Shown: piece by piece, positions 1 to 6,958 of the stretch | Position numbering within the stretch: position 1 is the stretch's first letter | Layout: every line of letters begins with the position of its first letter | DNA from: Loktanella atrilutea | Lineage (GTDB): Bacteria; Pseudomonadota; Alphaproteobacteria; Rhodobacterales; Rhodobacteraceae | DNA: 64,000 bases | Direction: 5' to 3' | Assembly (NCBI RefSeq): GCF_900128995.1 | Contig: NZ_FQUE01000008.1 | Span: 1-64,000, forward strand | Translations under genes and position numbers: made by a program | The notes under the pieces: model-generated | The model's database searches: none | What the model was told of the DNA's origin: nothing | Seen by the model: only the letters and a program-made list of their open reading frames with translations

Positions 1-310
1 CGAGCGCGCGGAATGCGCTTTCATCGGTGTTGAGCAGCAAGAAACTGCCTGCGATGCCGCCGATGGCCGAGATGATCGAAAACGGTAGAAGACGGCGGAA
101 CGCTACTGCAATTTCGCGGCGGTACGCTGTAGTTGATGCAATCTGTCCGGGAAGCACAGACACGGCGCTCGTGGCGTTTGCAGTCACAGCTGGCAGTCCG
201 ACCGCAACGAGGGCGGAAAAGGTAAAGATTGTCCCCCCGCCAGCAAGGGCATTGACAGCTCCCGCCACAAGTCCGGAACCAGACAGCAGGAAGATATCAG
301 CGAAATTCAT
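1..310 (-). CDS. TauE/SafE-family membrane permease, N-terminal part (cut by window edge)
   Basis: Reading the minus strand from the ATG at 310 gives 103 residues before the window ends, so the C-terminus is missing. The protein starts MNFADIFLLSGSGLVAGAVN and contains the run AGGGTIFTFSALVAVGLPAV followed by TANATSAVSVLPG. This glycine-rich first helix with the N-ATSA-V loop is typical of the TauE/SafE (DUF81) permeases that export sulfite, sulfoacetate or other small anions. Hydrophobic helices are visible at about residues 5-25, 28-50 and 78-97. The start is well supported by an AGGAGG ribosome binding site just upstream (311-320). The substrate cannot be told from the sequence. The gene faces left, away from the mobilisation region. 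Confidence 0.85.
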   Translation of the reverse strand, partial: MNFADIFLLSGSGLVAGAVNALAGGGTIFTFSALVAVGLPAVTANATSAVSVLPGQIASTTAYRREIAVAFRRLLPFSIISAIGGIAGSFLLLNTDESAFRAL

Positions 311-637
311 GCCGCCTCCTAATCTAAGTGAACCGCTCTTTCCAGATAGCCTGCTCCGCCCTTGTGGTGATACTTTGAAGCATGCGAATGCCCCGAACCT
401 TAAGCGACGATCGCTATCTCACATTCAGGCTCTTAAATCACGATCCTGGACAAAACAGGGTCCTAAAATCGCAATCCCGAACAGATTGAGAGGAAGCTAT
501 GTCGTTAAATCGGGATTTTAGATAACTGACCAAGACAGGCTGCCCTAAAGGCGTTGCATGTCGTTAGAGCCTGTAATGCCAAAAGGTATTGGTCTGCACG
601 AACATTCACGGCTCAAATCGTGTTTTGGCGATAAATT
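311..637. other. Intergenic stretch with short inverted repeats and an orphan RBS-ATG
   Basis: No gene of normal size is visible between the TauE-like gene and the ribbon-helix-helix gene. The stretch is less GC-rich than the flanks. It has an imperfect inverted repeat (GATCCTG near 440, CAGGGTC near 457) that could be an operator for the TauE-like promoter. A well-formed ribosome binding site (AGAGGAAG) precedes ATG at 499, but that frame stops after 8 codons (MSLNRDFR), so it may be the beginning of a gene lost by rearrangement. Confidence 0.4.
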
Positions 638-814
638 TTAGGAAAGATCGTTCCGCGTCAGCCATTCTTCCAGCATCCTGCGTATCATTTCAGGGCGCGT
701 TGGAAAGTCGGTCTGAATCTTGCGGGCCGCGTCTATTCTCTTGACGAGATCGTCTGTCATTCGAACAGCGATCGGGGTGGTTTCTACCGATTTAGGGCGC
801 CCACGACCCGCCAT
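638..814 (-). CDS. Small ribbon-helix-helix DNA-binding protein (58 aa)
   Basis: The ATG at 814 opens a 58-residue protein, MAGRGRPKSVETTPIAVRMT... ending in EEWLTRNDLS. A basic N-terminal arm (GRGRPKS) is followed by a short strand (TPIAVRMT) and two helices (DDLVKRIDAARK and RPEMIRRMLEEWL). This is the ribbon-helix-helix pattern of Arc/CopG/MetJ-type repressors and plasmid accessory regulators. An AGGGGA ribosome binding site lies 7-8 bases upstream. It has no antitoxin-style extension and no toxin partner downstream. It diverges from the module beginning at 926, with a 12-bp palindrome at 834-845 between them, so it plausibly controls itself and that module. This is inference from position and fold. 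Confidence 0.75.
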   Translation of the reverse strand: MAGRGRPKSVETTPIAVRMTDDLVKRIDAARKIQTDFPTRPEMIRRMLEEWLTRNDLS

Positions 815-833
815 CACATTTTCCCCTTGATTA

Positions 834-845
834 CTTGTTTACAAG
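834..845. promoter_or_regulatory. 12-bp palindrome, candidate operator of the ribbon-helix-helix protein
   Basis: CTTGTTTACAAG is an inverted repeat (CTTGT/ACAAG with a TT centre) in the 111-bp divergent space between the RHH gene (start 814) and the gene at 926. Ribbon-helix-helix repressors commonly bind short palindromes of this size. The assignment is positional only. Confidence 0.45.
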
Positions 846-925
846 AATACATATTGCTCGCACACGGAAGCAAGAGATGGTGCTCTCGCCTCCGTGCTGA
901 CCTTAACGATCCTAAGGAGATCATC

Positions 926-1588
926 ATGGCTGATTACCTACCTACCACGCCCCTGAGCGTGTTCAAAACCCCCATCCCCAAATTTGATGCTGGGGTCGGC
1001 GCTGCAATCCCGGCAAACCTTGTTGCCTCGATGACGGCGTTCGACACCTGCCTCGCGCTGGTCATCCGGTCGATCGCGGCGAATGCCGACGTTGCGGGCT
1101 GGGCCGGCGATCCGGCGTTGTCGTCCCTCTCAGTGGAGGCTGCCGATGCGGAGGCCTGTGCGGATATGGCGCTGGACGCCTTCTACTGGCAGCCGGAGTC
1201 CGATCCCGACCTGAGCAATGCCGCCAGGCTGTTGCTGCTCTTGTTCGCAGACGACGGCCGCGACCTCGAGATGTTGGCGGCGCGGTCCGAGACTCTGCTC
1301 TACAACGCGATCGTCTGCAGCACTTGGCCCCTGCCCGGCAACAGCTACAAATCCGGGCGGATGGTGGTGGCCGCCGATCTGCTGGACCACCTGATCGCGC
1401 TGGCGCGGGATGATATGGGCACCAGCGAGATGCATGTCGATGGCTTGCGCTCTATCGGAATCCGTCCTGTCCGGGTCGACATCGACCGGATCGATACCTT
1501 CAGCACTGGCATGCAGGGGTCTGACCCACAGCCCTGTCTGGCACCGGCCCCTGTGCGGGATGTCATGCCGGACTTCGGGCCGGCCTGA
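926..1588 (+). CDS. Unknown 220-aa protein, first gene of the zinc-finger/AAA-protease module
   Basis: The ATG at 926 has a strong AAGGAG ribosome binding site at 914-919, which favours it over an upstream TTG at 827. The protein begins MADYLPTTPLSVFKTPIPKF and is mostly alpha-helical by eye, with alanine- and leucine-rich stretches (for example SNAARLLLLLFADDGRDLEM near residues 90-110) and an acidic overall character. There is no signal peptide, transmembrane helix or catalytic motif I recognise. GC and codon use match the two downstream genes. It is the first of three plus-strand genes (926, 1724, 2973) on a mobile-looking segment. I do not recognise the family. Confidence 0.7.
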   Translation: MADYLPTTPLSVFKTPIPKFDAGVGAAIPANLVASMTAFDTCLALVIRSIAANADVAGWAGDPALSSLSVEAADAEACADMALDAFYWQPESDPDLSNAARLLLLLFADDGRDLEMLAARSETLLYNAIVCSTWPLPGNSYKSGRMVVAADLLDHLIALARDDMGTSEMHVDGLRSIGIRPVRVDIDRIDTFSTGMQGSDPQPCLAPAPVRDVMPDFGPA

Positions 1589-1623
1589 CCGCACATTTCC
1601 ACCGCCTGCACACGCGTCACGCA

Positions 1624-1649
1624 CGGCATCCGGTCACCCCCGGATGCCG
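1624..1649 (+). other. 10-bp perfect hairpin between module genes 1 and 2
   Basis: CGGCATCCGG (1624-1633) and CCGGATGCCG (1640-1649) pair perfectly around the loop TCACCC. There is no following T-run, so this is not a standard intrinsic terminator. It could be an mRNA processing or attenuating structure, since a similar GC-rich hairpin (2918-2938) lies in the next gap of the same module. Confidence 0.5.
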
Positions 1650-1723
1650 ACGGCACACCTGTGCCGGATCACATCATCCTCGTCCGGTCCTTCACCATGA
1701 CCCCCTCTTCAAGGAGCGTTCCC

Positions 1724-2791
1724 ATGAACGATCACATCCCCACGTCCGCCGCAGCGGTTGCCGTCCCCGCCCACGCCTTGTCTTCGGAAGCGGAGCCCAG
1801 CACCGGCAGCCGTCGGCGCAGCCATCTGGCCGGACCGGTGTCCCCGGGCTGGGTCTTTGCCGCCGATCGGCACGGCTTCGACGTCATCGGCCGCATGCGC
1901 GACAAGGACCGCCTCGTGCTCTGCTGCCGGGCCTGCGACAGCCCCTTCGCGGTGCGGGTCAGTGTCGTGCGCGACGCCCGCCCCCTGTGCCATGCCTGCA
2001 TCCGGTCACGGCGCGCGGCAGCCGCCGCTCAGCTCGGGGCCTACCTCGTCGGGCCGACGCCTGACGACATGCGCGTCGGGTTCCTGGCCCTGTCCTGCGG
2101 CCACGTCGTGCGGCGCCAGTACCAGAGCATCGAGCGTGCCGCAGAGGTCGGCTTCTCCATCGACTGCCCGACGTGCAGGGAAGCGCGTTACGCGGAAGAG
2201 GCACGCGCGTTCGGCTGGACGCTGGACGGACCTGCCATGACCGGCGCCGACGGCTACCGCAGCTACCGGCACGGCTGCGGCCATCTGCAGGACATCAGCA
2301 TCGGCAACATGCTCTGGGGGGACTGCAGCTGTGCGGGCTGTGCCGCGACGTGGTCCGCCAAGCCGTCGTTCATCTACATGTTCGCGGTGGACCTGCCCGG
2401 TCTGCCGGTCGTGAAGCTGGGCCATTCGGCGCGACCCGGCAAACGGCTGCGGCACCAGCTCGACATCCGCTTCGATGTGCAGACCAGAATCCTGCGCGTC
2501 CTGCCGCTGGTGTCAGGCCATCTGGCGCAACGCGAAGAGAAAGCCTGCCACCGCCTCATGCACCGGGATCATCCGGAGATGGTGGTGCCCAAGGCCGTGT
2601 TCGGGCCCGCGATCAACACGCAGGGCGAGATCTACCACGCCGCAGCCGCATCTGTGATCCACGCCCTGATGGACGCCGTCGCCCTGCGCCATCCGTACCG
2701 CAGGACCTCCACCACGCAAGCAGGGCCATCTGCAGCCCTGCCTGGCCAGAAGCCCGGCAAGACCGGACGAAAGCCGAAGCGTCCGACCTGA
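1724..2791 (+). CDS. Zinc-finger protein with a C-terminal T5orf172/GIY-YIG-like nuclease domain (355 aa)
   Basis: The ATG at 1724 has AAGGAG 7 bases upstream, which decides the start over a GTG at 1661. The N-terminal half carries CxxC-type zinc-binding pairs (CCRACDSPF, LCHACI, then CGH...CPTC and CGH...CSCAGC). The C-terminal part, from about residue 216, reads FIYMFAVD...VVKLGHSARPGKRLRHQL. That matches the Y-(I/V)-Y...VKxGxSxxPxxRLxxL signature of T5orf172/Mug113 proteins, a GIY-YIG nuclease-like fold. A later REEKACHRL helix could supply the catalytic Glu. Multiple treble-clef-like fingers ahead of the domain suggest DNA binding. It sits between an unknown gene and an AAA+ protease gene on the same strand. 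The nuclease role is a family-based inference. Confidence 0.7.
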   Translation: MNDHIPTSAAAVAVPAHALSSEAEPSTGSRRRSHLAGPVSPGWVFAADRHGFDVIGRMRDKDRLVLCCRACDSPFAVRVSVVRDARPLCHACIRSRRAAAAAQLGAYLVGPTPDDMRVGFLALSCGHVVRRQYQSIERAAEVGFSIDCPTCREARYAEEARAFGWTLDGPAMTGADGYRSYRHGCGHLQDISIGNMLWGDCSCAGCAATWSAKPSFIYMFAVDLPGLPVVKLGHSARPGKRLRHQLDIRFDVQTRILRVLPLVSGHLAQREEKACHRLMHRDHPEMVVPKAVFGPAINTQGEIYHAAAASVIHALMDAVALRHPYRRTSTTQAGPSAALPGQKPGKTGRKPKRPT

Positions 2792-2917
2792 TGTGTCCCG
2801 CGCCGTGCGGGGCGATGCGCACGCCCTGCACGGCAGAACCTTGAGACGTCTGAGACCCTCACGGCGCGGCAGGCCCTCTGCATGGCCCCGGACGCCTGGC
2901 TTTGCGGCCTCTTTCTA

Positions 2918-2938
2918 CCCGCGCGCCCAACGCGCGGG
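2918..2938 (+). other. 8-bp GC hairpin between module genes 2 and 3
   Basis: CCCGCGCG (2918-2925) and CGCGCGGG (2931-2938) form a perfect stem with a 5-base loop CCCAA, upstream of the protease start at 2973. There is no T-run. It parallels the hairpin at 1624-1649 in the previous gap. Confidence 0.45.
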
Positions 2939-2972
2939 CCATCCCCCCACTTTGTCCCGATCGGATGTCACC

Positions 2973-5477
2973 ATGACCCATCAGCCCCGTTCCACCACAC
3001 CGCCCGTCACCCGGATGCCGGACGCATGCCGCAGCAAGGCCTGTGATCGGATGCGCACTGCACTCGCTGCAAAGACCGCCACGATCCCGCCTGCGACGGG
3101 GACCACATCCACGGCGCTCCTCGCTGGCCTGCGCCATGGCCCGGCGCATCCCGTCGACACCGGCCCCCACTCCATTGGCATGTCGGATGGTCCCCCCGCA
3201 TGGGTCGCGGTGGCTGAGCGTGCCCTGAACCTGCGCGAGCCCGACCGGAAGGCGCTGCGCGATGCCCGCCTCGTGTCGCAGTTCCGTGCCTTTGCGCTGT
3301 CCACGCAGGCCGAGTTCAGCGCGGGCCTGATCGCCGATCATCCGGATATGGACGGGACCGGTGCCGGTGGCGCCACCGGGGCAGAGGCGGACGGCATGAC
3401 GATTGCCTTCGATGGGACATCGCCAGCCATTCCGCTGGCCACCACGCTGACCGCGCCGCAGATCACCGCGATGATCACGACACAGGACGACCCCTGGGCC
3501 ATCGACCGGGACACCGGGACGTGCAGGCCGCCCTACGATCTCGATCTGACCGAGCTGCTGCCGCTGGCCCGTCTCTGCGCCGCCTGTGGCGATCAGGCCG
3601 GGATCGACGCTTTGTTGTCGGACGGCTGCGCCACCGTCATCATCTGCGCCGACGACGCCGAGATGACCGCGCTGTCGGACATGCTCTACACCGGTCTGCG
3701 GGCCACGCCCTATGCGGTTGGCTCGCCACACGCCACGCCGCAGCGGCGTGTCCACGTCGTGAGTGTCCCCGCAGAGTCCGGATCGGTGCAGACCGGCATG
3801 CTGGACCGGGCGCGGGACAAGCTGAAGGTTGCGGGCCCCCTCGTCATCCTGGCGACCAGGACGACCGCCCTGCCCCCGGTCCTGAACCACCTGCCGGTCC
3901 TTCGGCTGGCCGCGTTGGAGACGGAAGTGATCCTGTTCGCCCTGCGCGAACTACAGTCTGCGACGGGGGTGATCAGCACGGGCGCCGTGCGCGCGGCGCT
4001 GCCCCCCGCCGACGCTTTGGCGACATTGCCCCGTGACGTCCTCACACTGGCCTTCCGCGCCCGCGGTCCACTCCGCACCGCCGCGTGTCTCGCGGACCTG
4101 CGCGCGCAGCAGACCGCTACCGGTACAGACGACGGGGCCAAGGCAGGCCCTGATACCGGTGCCGGCGGCAACACCGCCGCCGGCCCCCTGCTCGACGACC
4201 TGCCCGGGCTGGGCGCCGCACGTGACCCGTTGCGCCAGATCGTGGGCGATCTGCGGGCCTATGCCGGTGGCACGCTGCCTTGGGCAGATGTGACCGGCGG
4301 CCTGATCCTCGCGGGACCGCCGGGGACAGGCAAGACCACCCTCGCGGCCGCCATCGCCTGCTCCGCCGGTGTGCCGCTTGTTGCCACGACCTGCAGCGAC
4401 TGGCATCTGAAGGGTCGGTTCTCCGAGATGCTGGCCGCGATGGCGGCGGCATTCGAGGAAGCCCGCGCCCGCGCACCTGCGGTCCTCTTCATCGACGAGA
4501 TCGACACCCTCGGCTCGCGCGCCGGGCGGAGCGATCACAATGCCTCCTACGACCGGCATGTCATCAATGCCATCCTCGCGCAGATCGACGGGACGCGGGG
4601 CCGTGACGGCGTGCTGATCATCGGGGCCACGAACTATCCCGACATGCTGGACCCGGCGCTCGTGCGGCCGGGGCGACTGGGCAAGACGATCCGCATCCTG
4701 CCCCCGCAGGAGCGCGAGCTGGCTGCGGTGTTCCGCTATCACCTCGGGCCCGATCTGCCGCAGATCGATCTCGGCCCTGTCGCCCGCGCGGCGGCAGGCG
4801 CCTCGATGGCCGAGGTCATGGGCATGGTGCAGGCGGCCCGCGCCACCGCGCGCAAGGCGGATCGCGTTATGACCGCCGCCGATCTGACGACCGCCGTCCG
4901 CGAACGGCATCCCCCGGTGTCCGACGCCCTGCGCCTGCGGATCGCGATCCACGAGGCCGGTCACGTCGTGGCGGCCCACGTCACGGGCAGCGCACAGCCT
5001 CGTTCGGTGACGCTGACGGGGACGGAAGGTCGCACCGCCCTGCGCGCCCTGCCGCATGCAAGCGACGCGCGGGCCGTTACGGCCAGCCTGATCCGCAGCC
5101 TCGCCGGGCGCGCGGCAGAGGAAGAGATCCTCGGCACCACCTCCGGCGGCGCCGGTGGCGGGCCTGGCTCCGATCTCGCCCAGGCCACGCACGAGGCGAT
5201 CACCGAGGTCCTGTCCCTCGGGCGCGACGACCGGCTGATCTGGTATTCGGCCACTGACGACCCCGCCGTTCTCTTCGCCCGCCACAAGGGTCTGCGCGAC
5301 ACTGTCGGCCGCCGCCTGCAGGCGGCATACGCCCGCGCCCGCAGCCTCGTCGGCGCCAACCGCACCGCCGTCGAGGCCATCGCGGCACATCTGGTCGTGG
5401 ACGGTCACCTTGACCGCGAGACCCTGCGCGATCTGCTGGTGTTCTGTGAAAGGCACGAGCCCGACACATCTGGATAA
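2973..5477 (+). CDS. FtsH-like AAA+ zinc metalloprotease without visible membrane helices (834 aa)
   Basis: The first good ATG of the coding frame is at 2973; sequence upstream to 2793 is open but looks non-coding. Residues about 1-420 form a divergent N-terminal region with no transmembrane helices, unlike classical FtsH. The ATPase domain has Walker A GPPGTGKT (448-455), Walker B VLFIDEID (504-511) and an arginine-finger region RPGRLGKTIRI. The C-terminal M41-type domain carries the zinc site HEAGH (660-664) and a third-ligand segment GSDLAQAT (Asp734), matching FtsH. The likely role is ATP-driven unfolding and proteolysis of soluble targets. It is the last gene of a module with a zinc-finger/GIY-YIG-like protein and next to a mobilisation cassette, so a role in element maintenance, regulation or defence is possible but unproven. 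Confidence 0.85.
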   Translation: MTHQPRSTTPPVTRMPDACRSKACDRMRTALAAKTATIPPATGTTSTALLAGLRHGPAHPVDTGPHSIGMSDGPPAWVAVAERALNLREPDRKALRDARLVSQFRAFALSTQAEFSAGLIADHPDMDGTGAGGATGAEADGMTIAFDGTSPAIPLATTLTAPQITAMITTQDDPWAIDRDTGTCRPPYDLDLTELLPLARLCAACGDQAGIDALLSDGCATVIICADDAEMTALSDMLYTGLRATPYAVGSPHATPQRRVHVVSVPAESGSVQTGMLDRARDKLKVAGPLVILATRTTALPPVLNHLPVLRLAALETEVILFALRELQSATGVISTGAVRAALPPADALATLPRDVLTLAFRARGPLRTAACLADLRAQQTATGTDDGAKAGPDTGAGGNTAAGPLLDDLPGLGAARDPLRQIVGDLRAYAGGTLPWADVTGGLILAGPPGTGKTTLAAAIACSAGVPLVATTCSDWHLKGRFSEMLAAMAAAFEEARARAPAVLFIDEIDTLGSRAGRSDHNASYDRHVINAILAQIDGTRGRDGVLIIGATNYPDMLDPALVRPGRLGKTIRILPPQERELAAVFRYHLGPDLPQIDLGPVARAAAGASMAEVMGMVQAARATARKADRVMTAADLTTAVRERHPPVSDALRLRIAIHEAGHVVAAHVTGSAQPRSVTLTGTEGRTALRALPHASDARAVTASLIRSLAGRAAEEEILGTTSGGAGGGPGSDLAQATHEAITEVLSLGRDDRLIWYSATDDPAVLFARHKGLRDTVGRRLQAAYARARSLVGANRTAVEAIAAHLVVDGHLDRETLRDLLVFCERHEPDTSG

Positions 5478-5797
5478 ATCGGACGTCCGGTGTGAAGTCA
5501 GCCCCGGCCGCTCGTTTGAATCCGGTTGGCCACCCACGCAGCAGCTGATACGCCTGACGCGGGTTTGCGTCTGAGCGACAGGCACGATGTGGATCCCGCT
5601 GCGGCCTGCGCTGCACTATGCCGTTATCTGTATTTGTGTGCGGCAACATCAAAGGCTCGATGCTCTCTAGGTTCTGAAGGGCGCAAACCGGGTTCTGTGA
5701 TCGCCGGCAACAATATTCCAGTATGATGACCGGATAGCTACCGTACTGATGGGCTCACCAACAAAACTAATCGGCATATCAGATGGAGGACATCTCA

Positions 5798-5878
5798 ATG
5801 AAAATCGTGATCAACGCGCTACTGGATATCGTAAACCTTTGTGTGAGAGATGATCGAATGTCAGATCATATTACCTAG
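5798..5878 (+). CDS. Possible 26-aa small protein or leader peptide
   Basis: A 27-codon frame starting MKIVINALLDIVNLCVRD follows a strong GGAGGA ribosome binding site seven bases upstream of ATG 5798. It is moderately hydrophobic with several charged residues. Nothing in the amino-acid sequence identifies it, and such a short frame may be chance. The well-spaced Shine-Dalgarno sequence is the only reason to list it. Confidence 0.25.
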   Translation: MKIVINALLDIVNLCVRDDRMSDHIT

Positions 5879-5966
5879 CAAGGCAGATAATATCCCGTGA
5901 CAGACGCGTTGAGAAATATCAGCTCGCAGGTCAAGGCAAGGCGGCACATGGCCTGCAGGGCACCAT

Positions 5967-5975
5967 TTATCCACA
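5967..5975 (+). promoter_or_regulatory. Perfect DnaA box
   Basis: TTATCCACA matches the consensus DnaA-binding 9-mer exactly on the plus strand. It lies in the 1.1-kb gene-poor gap, with an inverted second copy about 570 bp downstream. Confidence 0.5.
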
Positions 5976-6544
5976 GCGGATTTTTCCCCAACATGCATCA
6001 TGCGAGTTAGATACACGTCCTCGACCTGTCGGCCTACCAGGCGAATCTCTCAACAAACCTGGAGGAGGTGCCCGTGGTCTCGATCCCGTCCGATGGACAT
6101 CCGGGGGGTGATCGACGACCTGTGTCGGTGACAACAGTCCAACCGATCCGTCACCTCATCATCAGTGTCCCGGAGTACCGTTCGAACGGCGGCATTCTAC
6201 TACCTCTCATGTAGCTGCAAAGATCTGACAGGCTTCATTGCGCGCAAACCGGTGATTTGAAATCAGCGGTCGTCCCGGCATGCCAGCGATTGCGATCGGG
6301 CTGCCCCAGAGAGAGCCAAACCACAAAGCGGATACCTTCTACCTGTGTCGACCCGTGGCACGATGCTGCCGGTGACTCGATCATAGATCAAGTGCGGCGT
6401 CACGAATGATGGCTGACACACTGAGGCAGGTTGTTTGCAGTAAATACGGATCTGCGTGATCACGTCAAAAGGCAGCCGTCGCAGAGAGAATAGAATATCC
6501 ATTGCGCGTTAATTGCCCCGGATACGGCTCAGAAACATCAAGGA

Positions 6545-6553
6545 TGTGGATAA
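6545..6553 (-). promoter_or_regulatory. Perfect DnaA box, inverted copy
   Basis: TGTGGATAA on the plus strand is the exact complement of TTATCCACA. It lies about 70 bp upstream of the mobilisation accessory gene at 6623, facing the copy at 5967-5975. Confidence 0.5.
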
Positions 6554-6622
6554 CCCCGATGCATTTCTTGCAAAAATAGCAGCTTGCCTACACGTCTCTT
6601 TCGGCAGATGTGGAGTTTGAAG

Positions 6623-6958
6623 ATGCCTGACAAAAAAACCGACAGCGACGATCAAACCGAAAAACGGCGGACCATCACGATCAACCGTGCAGCCTCGGTA
6701 ATAAATGAGCTGGAGCTTCTTGCGCGGAGAAACAACTGCAGCAGCATACCGGATTTCCTCTTGCTGTGCGTCGCGGCGTTCGAGTCCGCAGTCGATCAGG
6801 AGACGTCGGCCGCGATCGGGCAGATGAACCGACAGATGAACGTGCTGACCCGGAAAGTCTTAGCGGACGAGATATCGCCCGAAAAGCTGACGTCGGCCCT
6901 TCACAGGTTTTCGACCGAACTGCGAAGACTGCCTGTCCGGTTGCGGGTGCAGCGCTGA
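6623..6958 (+). CDS. Mobilisation accessory protein, MobC-like (111 aa)
   Basis: The ATG at 6623 is preceded by GGAG at 6612-6615; an in-frame ATG at 6608 is the alternative. The protein begins with a charged tail (MPDKKTDSDDQTEKRR), then TITINRAASVINELELLARR, a strand-helix-helix start like that of relaxosome accessory (RHH/MobC) proteins. A helical C-terminal part (QMNRQMNVLTRKVLADEI) follows. The stop overlaps the relaxase start by one base (TGATG at 6956-6960), so the two are translationally coupled. Such proteins bind near oriT and help the relaxase open the strand. The family assignment rests on pattern and context. Confidence 0.6.
   Translation: MPDKKTDSDDQTEKRRTITINRAASVINELELLARRNNCSSIPDFLLLCVAAFESAVDQETSAAIGQMNRQMNVLTRKVLADEISPEKLTSALHRFSTELRRLPVRLRVQR

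Larger units (their letters stand above)
5478..6622. other. 1.1-kb gene-poor gap with two DnaA boxes; possible origin or oriT region
   Basis: No gene of ordinary size is convincing here, and base composition is visibly lower in GC than in the flanks. Two perfect TTATCCACA boxes in opposite orientation lie at 5967-5975 and 6545-6553. A short RBS-led open frame is at 5798-5878. The gap lies between the AAA-protease gene and the mobilisation genes, the usual place for oriT upstream of an accessory/relaxase pair. I could not define a nick site. No replication initiator gene is seen in the window. Confidence 0.5.

Noticed and set aside
5511-5536. tRNA-like 3' end (TTTGAATCC...CCACCCA)
   Set aside because: The T-stem does not pair and no anticodon or D arm lies upstream; at most an att-like relic, so not called.
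3951-5585. 544-codon minus-strand open frame over the AAA protease
   Set aside because: Shadow of the protease gene, which has intact Walker and zinc motifs.
6263-6502. 79-codon minus-strand frame in the DnaA-box gap
   Set aside because: No ribosome binding site, no recognisable motif, unusual composition.
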